Source: Rhodocyclaceae bacterium
Lineage (GTDB): Bacteria; Pseudomonadota; Gammaproteobacteria; Burkholderiales; Rhodocyclaceae
Direction of reading: 5' to 3'
Assembly: GCA_905339315.1 (NCBI GenBank)
Contig: CAJPFL010000036.1
Span: 1 to 36,312, forward strand
DNA: 36,312 nt
Positions 9,762 to 18,178 of this stretch are shown one piece after another. Made by a program: the position numbers and the translations under genes. The stretch's first letter is position 1, and every line of letters begins with the position of its first letter. A model generated the notes under the pieces. That model saw only the letters and a program-made list of their open reading frames with translations. It made no database searches and was not told the origin of the DNA.

Positions 9762-9807
9762 GCACCAAGATAGTGCGTATATTTTCAAATATGCACTATC
9801 TTGGTGC
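9762..9807 (-). promoter_or_regulatory. Pair of NtrC-type enhancer sites upstream of glnA
   Basis: Two 15-base dyads, GCACCAAGATAGTGC (9762-9776) and GCACTATCTTGGTGC (9793-9807), are exact reverse complements of each other. Each fits the NtrC pattern GCAC(C/T)A-N3-T(G/A)GTGC. Their centres are 31 bases apart, about three helical turns, and lie roughly 97 and 128 bases upstream of the predicted start. This closely parallels the enteric glnA enhancer (known). The distal site overlaps the stop codon of the upstream transporter gene. Confidence 0.85.
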
Positions 9808-10974
9808 GATACGGCAGTTCAGGGAAATGGAGCGAATGTAAGGGTCTTTGTCCAGTTGTGCGGCAATACGCTGTTCCAGCCTGGCCATGCGTGCATCATC
9901 CAGGCAGGTCTGCGGGGGGATAAAAATCTCCGCTTCGACCCGGTTTCCAAGATAGTGCAGCACGGTTTTTTCGATCCCTCCAGCTTCCTCCCCCAACAAG
10001 CGGTTCAGATGCGCCAGGAGCACATCCCGATCGGGCAGATTGGCGCTGTTGCTCATTAGGGCCTGATCCTCTTCGGCATCGATATGCACCAGCACGTCTG
10101 CAACCTCGGGGTGGGCTTCGAGGACCCGCTGCCGGGCGCGTTCACCCATGCGGTGGCCCTCGGACACACTGATGCGCGGGTCGACCAGCACATGCGCATC
10201 GACCAGCGCCTGATGGGCCATGCGCCTTGTGCGCAGTTCATGCAAGCCCAGCACCCCCGGCGTCTCGAGCAGCGTCCGGCGAATGGCTTCGACCTTCTCC
10301 TTGTCGAGGGCAGTATCAATCAGTTCCTGCAGGGAATCCCATGCCAGCTTCAGCCCCATGCGCAGGATCATGAAGCCCATGATCGCCGCCGCCAGGAGAT
10401 CGAGGAAGGTCCAGCCCATCAGGGCGCCAGCAATGCCGACGACGACGACCAGCGCCGATGCGGCGTCGGCTCGCGTGTGCCAGGCGTTGGCCGCGAGCAT
10501 GGGGGAGCGCAAGCGTTCGGCGACACGAAAAAGATAACGAAACAGGGCCTCCTTCGAGGCGGCCGTAATGATGGCCACCCACAGCGCGATCAATTCGACG
10601 GGCGGCAGGTCGGCGACGTGCTGCAGGCGCAAGGTCGCCTCCCAGAGGATGCCGAAGCCGATCGCCGCCAGGGAGGCGCCAAGAACCAGCGTGGCGGCAG
10701 TCTCGACGCGGGCATGGCCATAGGGGTGCTCGCGGTCGGCCGGATGGCTGCCCTTGCGGTTGGCATAAAGCACAAGAAAATCCGATAGCAGGTCGGAAAA
10801 CGAATGCAGGCCATGGGCGATCAGGGATTGCGAATGCGCCAGCCAGCCGACAATCAGCTGGACGACGGTCAGCGCCAGGTTGAGGCCGGCCGATATCCAG
10901 GTGGCGCGGCTCGCCTCGCGATAGCGTGCCGGATCGACCGGCTCGGCGCGAAATGGGGATTCTTCGACTGGCAT
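9796..10974 (-). CDS. Cation diffusion facilitator transporter, extended C-terminus
   Basis: Inner-membrane metal/proton antiporter of the CDF family, 392 residues. Six hydrophobic segments lie between about residues 25 and 215. Transport-site residues are visible as HSFSD in the second helix and HTRAD in the fifth, giving an HxxxD/HxxxD site; E. coli FieF has Asp in the first position. HPADREHPYGHAR is the inter-helix motif. After the usual cytosolic metal-binding domain (about 215-300) comes a further stretch of about 90 residues ending LNCRIAPR that looks like a second alpha/beta module. The family's usual length is about 300. The metal is not predictable here. The stop codon overlaps the NtrC-type site of glnA. 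Confidence 0.88.
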   Translation of the reverse strand: MPVEESPFRAEPVDPARYREASRATWISAGLNLALTVVQLIVGWLAHSQSLIAHGLHSFSDLLSDFLVLYANRKGSHPADREHPYGHARVETAATLVLGASLAAIGFGILWEATLRLQHVADLPPVELIALWVAIITAASKEALFRYLFRVAERLRSPMLAANAWHTRADAASALVVVVGIAGALMGWTFLDLLAAAIMGFMILRMGLKLAWDSLQELIDTALDKEKVEAIRRTLLETPGVLGLHELRTRRMAHQALVDAHVLVDPRISVSEGHRMGERARQRVLEAHPEVADVLVHIDAEEDQALMSNSANLPDRDVLLAHLNRLLGEEAGGIEKTVLHYLGNRVEAEIFIPPQTCLDDARMARLEQRIAAQLDKDPYIRSISLNCRIAPR

Positions 10975-10992
10975 CTGTGCTTCACGTATACT
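10963..10992 (+). promoter_or_regulatory. Candidate promoter for the rhodanese gene
   Basis: TTCGAC (10963-10968) and TATACT (10987-10992) are 18 bases apart. The -10 is good and the -35 is weak. The -35 region overlaps the start of the divergent transporter gene. The predicted leader is about 30 bases. Confidence 0.35.
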
Positions 10993-11027
10993 TTTCAGAA
11001 CTGAATTTTAAAACGCTCGCCGCCCCA

Positions 11028-11480
11028 ATGGGAAAACTCAGCAACATACTGTCCCTGGCACAGAACCGCGCCCGGGAACTCGGCCTCCCTTATGAAGGAG
11101 CGCTCACGCCGCCGGAAGCCTTCGAGGTCCTGCAGCTTGCTCCCGGGGCGAAACTGGTGGATGTGCGCACGCGGGCCGAGCTCGACTTCGTCGGCCGCAT
11201 TCCCGGCGCCGTCGAGATCGAATGGCAGTTCTATCCGGGTTATGCGCCCAACCTGCATTTCATGGCAGAACTGAAGCAGCGGGTCGACCCGGAGTCCCTG
11301 ATCCTGTTCATCTGCCGCAGCGCACACCGTTCGCACCGCGCGGCTGCGGCGGCCACCGAAGCCGGATTCACGGACTGCTACAACGTCCTGGAAGGCTTCG
11401 AGGGCGACAAGGACGCCCGCGGGCATCGCGGCAAGGTCGGTGGCTGGCGCGCCGCCGGCCTGCCGTGGCAACAAAGCTGA
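11028..11480 (+). CDS. Rhodanese-like domain protein
   Basis: Single-domain sulfurtransferase-like protein of 150 residues. The rhodanese fold is shown by KLVDVRTRAELDFVGRIPGAVEIEW and by the catalytic cysteine C96 in LFICRSAHRSHRAAAAA, followed by YNVLEGFEGDKD. The loop CRSAHRS has Ala where many members have Gly. It probably transfers sulfane sulfur in the cytosol; the acceptor is unknown. The start at ATG 11028 (MGKLSNIL) is chosen because the frame upstream runs into the divergent transporter's promoter region. The ribosome site is weak. It lies 50 bases before nadA. A sulfur supply role for the NadA iron-sulfur cluster is speculation. Confidence 0.88.
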   Translation: MGKLSNILSLAQNRARELGLPYEGALTPPEAFEVLQLAPGAKLVDVRTRAELDFVGRIPGAVEIEWQFYPGYAPNLHFMAELKQRVDPESLILFICRSAHRSHRAAAAATEAGFTDCYNVLEGFEGDKDARGHRGKVGGWRAAGLPWQQS

Positions 11481-11491
11481 AGAACGCCTTG

Positions 11492-11508
11492 CTAATTTGT
11501 TAAATTAG
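11492..11508. promoter_or_regulatory. AT-rich palindrome upstream of nadA
   Basis: CTAATTT (11492-11498) and AAATTAG (11502-11508) form a perfect 7-base inverted repeat around GTT, 23 bases before the first nadA start codon. It stands out in GC-rich surroundings. It could be a transcription factor operator or part of a promoter (TAAATT at 11501). I cannot assign a regulator. Confidence 0.4.
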
Positions 11509-11530
11509 ACAGTTTGGCAAGCTCGCAAGC

Positions 11531-12646
11531 ATGGGAAATCCAGGAAATATGCAATCCGCCATCCAGTTCGACCGTTTCAATGCCCTCGCCGACGAGCAGG
11601 CGCAGGAGCGCATCCTTGCCGCGCGCAGTCGGCTCGGCAGCCGCGCCGTGCTGCTCTGCCACCACTACCAGCGCGCCGATGTATACCGTCATGCCGACCT
11701 GACCGGCGACTCGCTGAAGCTGTCACGCCTGGCGTCGCAAAGCAACGCCGAATACATCATCTTCTGCGGCGTGCATTTCATGGCGGAGGTGGCCGACATT
11801 CTTTCCAAGCCGGAGCAGGTATCCATCCTGCCGGACCTCGCTGCCGGCTGCTCCATGGCCGACATGGCGAACCTCGCCAAGGTCGAACGCTGCTGGCGCG
11901 AACTGGAAGAAATGTCCGGCGATCCAGACGCGCTGTTCACGCCCGTCACCTACATCAATTCCAGCGCCGACCTGAAGGCCTTCTGCGGCGAGCATGGCGG
12001 CATCGTGTGTACCTCGAGCAACGCACCGAAGATCCTCGAATGGTCGTTCGCGCGGCGCAAAAAGGTGCTGTTCTTCCCCGACCAGCACCTTGGACGCTGG
12101 AGTGGCCACAAGATGGGCATCCCGCTCGATGAAATGGTCGTGTGGGACCCGGATCTGCAGAACGGCGGCCTCACCGCCGAGCAGGTGCGGCGCGCGCGCA
12201 TCCTGCTGTGGAAGGGACACTGCTCGGTTCACCAGATGTTCCAGGCAGGCCACATACTGCGCTTCAGAAACGAGCACCCGGACGGTCTCGTCATCTCCCA
12301 CCCCGAATCCAGTTTCGATGTCTGCCGCCTCTCGGACTACGTTGGCTCCACCGAGACCATCATCAAGACCGTCAAGTCGGCGCCGGCCAACACACGCTGG
12401 TTGGTCGGCACCGAGCTGAATCTCGTCAGCCGCCTCGCCGAGGAAGTCAAGCCGGAGGGCAAGGTCGTGCAATTCATGGCGCCGATGGTCTGCATGTGCT
12501 CGACCATGGGGCGCATCGACCCGCAACACCTGGCATGGTGCCTGGAGAATCTCGCCGAGGGCAATGTCGTCAATCGCATCTCCGTGCCGCCGCACGAAGC
12601 CGAACTGGCGAAGCGAGCCCTCGAACGCATGCTCGAAGCATCTTAG
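11531..12646 (+). CDS. nadA: Quinolinate synthase
   Basis: Condenses iminoaspartate (from NadB) with dihydroxyacetone phosphate to quinolinate in NAD synthesis, using an oxygen-sensitive 4Fe-4S cluster. Family motifs seen are LLCHHYQRADVY, TGDSLKLSR, FCGVHFMAE, GCSMADMA, YINSSADLKA, VCTSSNA, FFPDQHLG and the C-terminal VCMCSTMGRI, which include the cluster cysteines. Length is 371 residues from the ATG at 11531. A second ATG at 11549 follows CAGGAAAT and may be the true start (365 residues). No nadB or nadC is in the window. The phosphodiesterase gene follows within about 10 bases, so co-transcription is likely. Confidence 0.97.
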   Translation: MGNPGNMQSAIQFDRFNALADEQAQERILAARSRLGSRAVLLCHHYQRADVYRHADLTGDSLKLSRLASQSNAEYIIFCGVHFMAEVADILSKPEQVSILPDLAAGCSMADMANLAKVERCWRELEEMSGDPDALFTPVTYINSSADLKAFCGEHGGIVCTSSNAPKILEWSFARRKKVLFFPDQHLGRWSGHKMGIPLDEMVVWDPDLQNGGLTAEQVRRARILLWKGHCSVHQMFQAGHILRFRNEHPDGLVISHPESSFDVCRLSDYVGSTETIIKTVKSAPANTRWLVGTELNLVSRLAEEVKPEGKVVQFMAPMVCMCSTMGRIDPQHLAWCLENLAEGNVVNRISVPPHEAELAKRALERMLEAS

Positions 12647-12656
12647 CCGCAACGTG

Positions 12657-13472
12657 GTGAAAGCCGCCGTCACCCGCCGCCAGACCCGGACGCCGGACGC
12701 CGCGTCGCACGGGCGCTCTGCGGTCCGCAAGTTGCACGTGCTCACCTATAACATCCACAAGGGCTTTTCGCAGTTCAGCGCACGCATGATGATCCACGAG
12801 TTGCGCCGCCGGCTGCACGGGCTCAATCCCGACATCGTCTTCCTGCAGGAAGTGCAGGGACTGCACGAGCGCCACGCCGAGCGACGGCACGACTGGCCCG
12901 AAGGCGGGCAGCACGACTTCCTCGCCGAGGGCGTCTGGCCGGACACCGCCTACGGCGGCAACGCCATCTACGACCACGGCCATCACGGCAACGCCATCCT
13001 CTCGCGCTTCCCCATCCTCTCTTCGCACAACCAGGACATCTCCGAATTGCGCTTCGAGCGGCGCGGCATGCTGCATACCGAACTGGCAGTCCCCGGCTGG
13101 AAGGAGCCGTTGCATTGCGTCTGCGTTCACCTCGGGCTCACCGCCGCCGCGCGCCGACGCCAGATGCTCGCGCTGGCGGAGCGCATGGAGGAAGTCAGTC
13201 CTGGCGATACGCCGCTGATCATCGCCGGCGATTTCAACGACTGGCACAACCGCGCCGGCAACCTCATCGCCGAACGCCTCGGCCTGGTGGAAGTCTTCGG
13301 CGGCCTCAACGGCCAGCCGGCACGAAGTTTCCCGGCCACCCTGCCGATGTTCCGGCTCGACCGCATCTACGTGCGTGGCTTCGAAATCGAACGTGCCGAG
13401 GTGCACTTCGGCCGGCCCTGGTCGAAAATTTCAGACCACGCCGCACTTTCGGCCTACATAGGCGCCAAATAA
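12657..13472 (+). CDS. Endonuclease/exonuclease/phosphatase family protein, YbhP-like
   Basis: Metal-dependent phosphodiesterase fold, 271 residues from the GTG at 12657. Motifs in order are YNIHKG (Asn), FLQEVQG (metal-binding Glu), HGNAILSRFPI, HLGLTAAARRRQ, IIAGDFNDWHNR and the terminal SDHAAL with the catalytic Asp-His pair. In E. coli ybhP precedes ybhO (clsB), as here, which points to a linked role in phospholipid metabolism. The substrate is unknown. The start is uncertain: GTG at 12654 is equally possible and neither has a clear ribosome site. It begins 11 bases after nadA and ends 9 bases before clsB. Confidence 0.87.
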   Translation: MKAAVTRRQTRTPDAASHGRSAVRKLHVLTYNIHKGFSQFSARMMIHELRRRLHGLNPDIVFLQEVQGLHERHAERRHDWPEGGQHDFLAEGVWPDTAYGGNAIYDHGHHGNAILSRFPILSSHNQDISELRFERRGMLHTELAVPGWKEPLHCVCVHLGLTAAARRRQMLALAERMEEVSPGDTPLIIAGDFNDWHNRAGNLIAERLGLVEVFGGLNGQPARSFPATLPMFRLDRIYVRGFEIERAEVHFGRPWSKISDHAALSAYIGAK

Positions 13473-13481
13473 GCCGGAGCG

Positions 13482-14642
13482 ATGAAAGCCGCATACCTGA
13501 CCGGCAACGCCATCGACCTGCTTCAGAACGGCAGCGAATTCTTTCCCGCGCTGATCGCCGCCATCGATGCGGCGGAGCGGGAATTCCACCTGGAAACCTA
13601 CATCTTCGAGGACGACGCCACGGGACGCGCCGTCGCCGGGGCGCTTTGCCGAGCAGCCCGGCGCGGTGTCGCAGTACGCGTACTGGCCGACGGTTTCGGC
13701 GCGGCGGATTTCGTCGCCACGCTCAGGCCGCAACTGGAAGCCGCCGGCGTACAGGTGCTGGTGTATCGCCCGGAAATCGCCCGTTTCCGCCTGCGCCGAC
13801 ACCGCCTGCGCCGCCTGCATCGCAAGCTGGCAGTGGCCGACGGCCGCAGCGCCTTCGTTGGCGGCATCAACATCGTCGACGACATCGACGCGGCGCACCC
13901 GGCGCCGCCACGCTTCGATTACGCCGTGCGCGTCGAAGGCCCGCTGCTCGTTCCGATCCACACCACGGTACGGCGCCTGTGGACGCTGGTGTCCTGGGCC
14001 AGCTTCCGGCGGCGCCTGCGCCTGCCCGCCACACTCCCTGTCACGGCCGAGCCGCGCGGCAGCACGCGCGCCGCCTTTGTCATCCGCGACACGCTACGGC
14101 ACCGTCGCGACATTGAGGAAGCCTACCTGGAAGCGATCGGCAAGGCGCAGAAGGAGATCGTGCTGGCCAATGCCTACTTCCTGCCGGGCAGACGCTTTCG
14201 CCAGGTGCTGCTGGCAGCCGCCGCACGCGGCGTGCAGGTGACGATCCTGCTGCAGGGCCGGATTGAATACGCTTTGCAGCACTATGCCACCCAGTCCCTC
14301 TACGACATGCTGCTCGGCGCTGGGGTGCGCATCTTCGAATACCACCACAGCTACCTGCACGCCAAGGTGGGGGTCATCGACTGCTGCTGGGCCACGGTGG
14401 GGTCGAGCAATATCGATCCCTTCAGCCTGCTCCTGGCGCGCGAGGCCAACGTGTTCGTCGACGACCGGGAATTCGCGACGCGGCTGCACGCCAGCCTGGA
14501 AACCGCGATGCGGGACGGCGCCCGCGAGTTGCGCCGGGAGGATTGGGAACGCAAGCCCTGGCTGCAGCGCCTGGCAAGCCGGCTGGCCTATGGCCTGGTA
14601 CGGCTGATGATCGGCATCGCCGGCTACGGCGGCAAGCACTGA
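13482..14642 (+). CDS. clsB: Cardiolipin synthase B
   Basis: Phospholipase D superfamily enzyme of 386 residues that makes cardiolipin or related phosphatidyl transfer products at the inner membrane. Two HKD motifs are intact: H113-x-K115 in LHRKLAVADGRSAFVGG and H293-x-K in LHAKVGVIDCCWATVGSSN, each followed by the family's Gly/Ser-Asn turn. It lacks the N-terminal transmembrane pair of ClsA and matches the roughly 400-residue ClsB type. GGAG precedes the ATG. It is coupled to the YbhP-like gene, as in E. coli. It converges on the CoA-binding gene with only 9 bases between stop codons. Confidence 0.95.
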   Translation: MKAAYLTGNAIDLLQNGSEFFPALIAAIDAAEREFHLETYIFEDDATGRAVAGALCRAARRGVAVRVLADGFGAADFVATLRPQLEAAGVQVLVYRPEIARFRLRRHRLRRLHRKLAVADGRSAFVGGINIVDDIDAAHPAPPRFDYAVRVEGPLLVPIHTTVRRLWTLVSWASFRRRLRLPATLPVTAEPRGSTRAAFVIRDTLRHRRDIEEAYLEAIGKAQKEIVLANAYFLPGRRFRQVLLAAAARGVQVTILLQGRIEYALQHYATQSLYDMLLGAGVRIFEYHHSYLHAKVGVIDCCWATVGSSNIDPFSLLLAREANVFVDDREFATRLHASLETAMRDGARELRREDWERKPWLQRLASRLAYGLVRLMIGIAGYGGKH

Positions 14643-14651
14643 ACCTGTCGG

Positions 14652-15134
14652 TCAGGCGGTGGGCCCGCCAGCGCAGGGCGGTCGTTTCGAGGAGACAATG
14701 CCGGTGTTCACGCCAAACCAGTTCAGCCCGCCGAACAGGCGCGCGTGCTCGATCTTCACGCAGCGGTCCATGACCACTTCCAGCCCGGCCGTTTCGGCCT
14801 TGCGCACCGCCTCCGGGCTAATCACGCCGAGTTGAAGCCACAGCACCTTCGCGCCGATGGCGATTGCTTCGTCGGCGATCGCCGGAATCTCTTCGGCGCG
14901 ACGGAAGCAGTCGACAATGTCCACTGCTTGCGGCACTTCACGCAGCGATGCGTAGCATCTCTGGCCAAGCACCTCTTCATAGGCCGGATTCACCGGAATC
15001 ACCGTGTAGCCGTGGCCCAGCATGTACTTGGCGGCGAAATAGCTCGGCCGGTGCCAAGTGGCCGACAGGCCGACCACGGCAATCGTGCGGTTCTGCATCA
15101 GGATCCGGCGCAGGCCGGCAACGTCGTCAATCAT
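14652..15134 (-). CDS. CoA-binding domain protein (YccU-like)
   Basis: Small Rossmann-fold protein of 160 residues of the family with a succinyl-CoA-synthetase-like CoA-binding domain. Visible motifs are TIAVVGLSATWHRPSYFAAKY, GYTVIPVNPAYEEVLG, VDIVDCFRRAEEIP and VLWLQLGV near residue 100, followed by VVMDRCVKIEH. The start at ATG 15132-15134 is supported by a GGAGGG ribosome site; the frame is open further upstream into gluQ. It lies 16 bases after gluQ in the same direction. The biological role of this family is not established. Confidence 0.85.
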   Translation of the reverse strand: MIDDVAGLRRILMQNRTIAVVGLSATWHRPSYFAAKYMLGHGYTVIPVNPAYEEVLGQRCYASLREVPQAVDIVDCFRRAEEIPAIADEAIAIGAKVLWLQLGVISPEAVRKAETAGLEVVMDRCVKIEHARLFGGLNWFGVNTGIVSSKRPPCAGGPTA

Positions 15135-15150
15135 CAGCGTACCCTCCGAT

Positions 15151-16074
15151 CTACCATCCTGCCGGCGCAGGCGCGATTCGGCAACGCGGCAAGTGCTGCC
15201 GCTGCCAGTGTGCGATCGCCCAGTGCCAGACATCCTCCAGTCCGGCCTCGGCCAGCCCGTCCGGCGGCGCCTGGCCGAGAAATTCCAGGGCGGCCGTCAG
15301 AGACGCTTGCGGCCGGTGTTCGTCGATGGGCTGGGCCCGCGTCTGCTTCGACAGCTTTTCCCCCAGCGCATTCACCACGGCCGGCAGATGAAGATAGGTC
15401 GGCTGCGGCAGGCCAAGCTGGCGCTGCAGGTAGATCTGGCGCGGCGTCGAATCGATCAGGTCGGCGCCGCGCACAATATGCGTCACGCCCTGCTCGGCAT
15501 CGTCCACGACCACTGCCAGTTGGTAGGCGAAGAAGCCGTCGGCGCGCAGCACCACGAAGTCCCCGACCTCGGTGGCCAGATCCTGGCAGATGCGGCCCTG
15601 CAGCACGTCCTCGAAGCAGACCCTGCCCGGTTCGACCTTCAAGCGCCAGGCCCGCGCCGCGCGCGCCGGCGGCAAGCCGTCGCGGCAGGTACCGGGATAG
15701 CGCGGCGCCCCATCGGTGCCGAGGCCGGAGTCGGCAACTTCTCGGCGGCTACAGGCGCAGGCGAATACTGCGGCGGAAAGACGCAGCCGCTCGAAAGCCG
15801 CACGGTAGCGCCCCGTGCGCCGGCTCTGGAAGACAACCTCGCCGTCCCAGGCGAAGCCCATGCGCTCCAGCGTCCGCAAGATCGAATCCGCCGCACCCGC
15901 CGCCGTGCGCGGCTCATCCACGTCCTCAATGCGAAGCAGCCATTCCCCCCCAGCAGCGCGAGCTTCGAGATAACTGCCGACAGCCGCCACAAGGGAGCCG
16001 AAGTGCAGCACACCTGTCGGCGAGGGTGCGAAGCGCCCGCGATAGTTCAGGCCTGAAGTTTCTGAGGCTTTCAT
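15151..16074 (-). CDS. gluQ: Glutamyl-Q tRNA(Asp) synthetase
   Basis: Truncated relative of glutamyl-tRNA synthetase (307 residues, no anticodon-binding domain). It charges the queuosine at position 34 of tRNA-Asp with glutamate. The class I signature FAPSPTGVLHFGSL and the KMSKS-like GEKLSKQT are present. The zinc site ACAC followed by YPGTC matches the Cys-x-Cys, Tyr, Cys pattern of YadB/GluQ. The ATG at 16072-16074 is chosen because MKASETSGLNYRGRFAPSPTG has the family's usual short N-terminus. Translation probably leads on to the CoA-binding gene. Confidence 0.96.
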   Translation of the reverse strand: MKASETSGLNYRGRFAPSPTGVLHFGSLVAAVGSYLEARAAGGEWLLRIEDVDEPRTAAGAADSILRTLERMGFAWDGEVVFQSRRTGRYRAAFERLRLSAAVFACACSRREVADSGLGTDGAPRYPGTCRDGLPPARAARAWRLKVEPGRVCFEDVLQGRICQDLATEVGDFVVLRADGFFAYQLAVVVDDAEQGVTHIVRGADLIDSTPRQIYLQRQLGLPQPTYLHLPAVVNALGEKLSKQTRAQPIDEHRPQASLTAALEFLGQAPPDGLAEAGLEDVWHWAIAHWQRQHLPRCRIAPAPAGW

Positions 16075-16222
16075 GGCCGGATGATAGCGCAGCGTTTGTT
16101 GCCTACCGCCTGGAAAATGGCGACGTCCGCCCATGGAACGTGATGGGTTTCACGGTGCTTGATGACATACGCGTGTAGCATGCTGCTCGATCAGGGACGG
16201 CGGCAACAGCTAAGGGGCGGGC

Positions 16223-18178
16223 GTGTCGGAGCCATACAAGCTTGAGAGCTGGCAATCCAGCGTAAACATGGCATGCCACGCCGAGCGCGTGCGGCTGCTG
16301 TTTGCCCTGTCACGCATCTCGGTCGCCGCCACCCTCGCCGCCGCACTCCTAGTCTCGGCGTGGCTGTGGTCCGTGGTTAACCACGGCAAGTTGCTCGCCT
16401 GGCTGATATTGATGCTCTGCAATGCCGCTGCGCTGCTCTGGATGCAGCATGCCCATCATGCCCGGCGGCCGGCTATCGAGGAAGCGTCTCGCTGGGAGCG
16501 CTGGTTCACGATCATGAGCGCCGCCAGCGGCCTTCTCTGGGGCATGCTGATTTGGCTGCTCACACCCGGGGTAGGCGAGCTCATTCATGTCGTTTTTATT
16601 CTGATGCTGTGCGCCGTCTGCCTCGGCGCTACCGCCGTACTTACGCCCTCGCGTCCTGCCTACTACGCATTCATGGCGCCGATGGTTCTGCCAGCGGCCT
16701 TGTTCCTGACATCCTTCGGCAATCCGGGCGGCATCGCAGCGGCAAGCTGGGCGGTGCTGATCTATGTCATCGTTCTTGTCGGCGTCCATGACGTCCTGCA
16801 CAGAAACCTGGTCGCCACCATCCGGCGACGCTATGAAAGCGAGGCACTGGTCGCCGAACACAAGGTTATTCTCGACTCGGCGGCGGAAGCCATCGGCCTG
16901 TTGAGGCCGAATTACCTCGCAAAATGCAACCGGCAGTGGTGCGTCCTGTTCGGCTATGACATGGATGAAGCCGTCGGCAAGCCTGCCTGGGCGTGGTGGC
17001 CCAGCTACGAAGACTGGAGCCAGTTCGCGCAGATCTGCATGGAGCCCATCAGCAAAGGCAAGCCCTACAGCGCCATCGTGCAACTGCGCCGCAAGAACGG
17101 CAGCCTGTTCTGGGCGGAAATCAGCGGCATGGCCGTCAACCCGGCCAATCTGGATCTGGGCGTTGTGTGGATGGGCACGGATATCAGCGAACGCCTGCTC
17201 ACGGAATCCAAGTTGAAGGCGAGCGAGCAGCGCTTCCGGGATCTGGTATCGCTTTCGACCGACTGGTACTGGGAACAGGATGCCGAGTTCCGCTTCACAC
17301 GCTTCAGCGGGCCGGCGCTGGAGAAAATCGGCATCGACACCCGCCACCTGCTCGGAAAAACGCGCTGGGAGATAAAGCGGCTTGGCGGCGCCACCCCTCA
17401 GCAGTGGCAGTCCCATCGCGAGACCCTGCTGTCACGCCAGCCCTTCCATGACTTCATCTACGAAGTCCGGCTGACCCCGGCAGACCAGCGCTGGTTCTCC
17501 ATCAGCGGCAATCCGGTCTTCGACGAAAACGGCGACTTCGCCGGTTATCACGGCGTCGGCACGGACATCACGGATCGCGTCAATGCCGCCGAAAAGTACC
17601 GCCACCTCGCTCACCACGATACGCTGACCGGGCTGCCCAACCGCAGACTTCTGGGCGATCGCGCGGAGCAGGCGCTGGCCCTGGCCAGACGCAGCGGCCA
17701 CCTGGTCGCGCTGCTGCTGCTGGACCTTGACGATTTCAAGATCATCAACGACACCGACGGGCATTCGGCGGGTGATATCGTCCTCATCGCCATCGCCCAG
17801 CGCCTGCGTGCCCTCGTGCGGGAAATCGACACCGTCGCACGCCTGGGCGGCGACGAATTCGTCATCCTGCTTCAGGAAATAAGCCACCAGGCAGATGCCG
17901 CACGGGTTGCGGAGAAGGTCATCGAGGCGATCCGGAAACCGATCGAAGTCGGCAACCGGCAGTATCTGCTCGGCGTGTCAGTCGGCATCGCGCATTTTCC
18001 CGACCACGCTGCCAACATGGAAGGTCTGATGCAGCGGGCGGATATCGCCATGTATCAAGCCAAGCAGGCGGGGGGGCGCGCCTATCGCTTCGCCGACAGG
18101 ATCGCTTCCCCTGTTGCCAATGCTTCAGTGCATTCCCAGCCGTCCGACCACCCTCAGGAGAGCAAGCCTACACATTGA
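16223..18178 (+). CDS. Membrane PAS-PAS-GGDEF diguanylate cyclase
   Basis: Predicted inner-membrane c-di-GMP synthase of 651 residues. About six hydrophobic helices lie within residues 25-200. Two PAS domains follow: about 210-330, ending [13 protein letters not shown], and about 335-460, containing [13 protein letters not shown] and ending [10 protein letters not shown]. The catalytic domain has an intact GGDEF at 542-546. The inhibitory I-site RxxD (REID) sits five residues before it, so product inhibition is expected. There is no EAL domain. The start is GTG at 16223, supported by AAGGGG upstream; an internal ATG is possible. The 148-base gap before it shows no convincing promoter. Its last 11 bases overlap the 3' end of ychF on the other strand. 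Confidence 0.92.
   Translation: MSEPYKLESWQSSVNMACHAERVRLLFALSRISVAATLAAALLVSAWLWSVVNHGKLLAWLILMLCNAAALLWMQHAHHARRPAIEEASRWERWFTIMSAASGLLWGMLIWLLTPGVGELIHVVFILMLCAVCLGATAVLTPSRPAYYAFMAPMVLPAALFLTSFGNPGGIAAASWAVLIYVIVLVGVHDVLHRNLVATIRRRYESEALVAEHKVILDSAAEAIGLLRPNYLAKCNRQWCVLFGYDMDEAVGKPAWAWWPSYEDWSQFAQICMEPISKGKPYSAIVQLRRKNGSLFWAEISGMAVNPANLDLGVVWMGTDISERLLTESKLKASEQRFRDLVSLSTDWYWEQDAEFRFTRFSGPALEKIGIDTRHLLGKTRWEIKRLGGATPQQWQSHRETLLSRQPFHDFIYEVRLTPADQRWFSISGNPVFDENGDFAGYHGVGTDITDRVNAAEKYRHLAHHDTLTGLPNRRLLGDRAEQALALARRSGHLVALLLLDLDDFKIINDTDGHSAGDIVLIAIAQRLRALVREIDTVARLGGDEFVILLQEISHQADAARVAEKVIEAIRKPIEVGNRQYLLGVSVGIAHFPDHAANMEGLMQRADIAMYQAKQAGGRAYRFADRIASPVANASVHSQPSDHPQESKPTH

Noticed and set aside
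16075-16222. The gap between gluQ and the GGDEF gene, examined for a promoter or small gene
   Set aside because: No convincing -35/-10 pair, dyad or small coding frame with a ribosome site was found.
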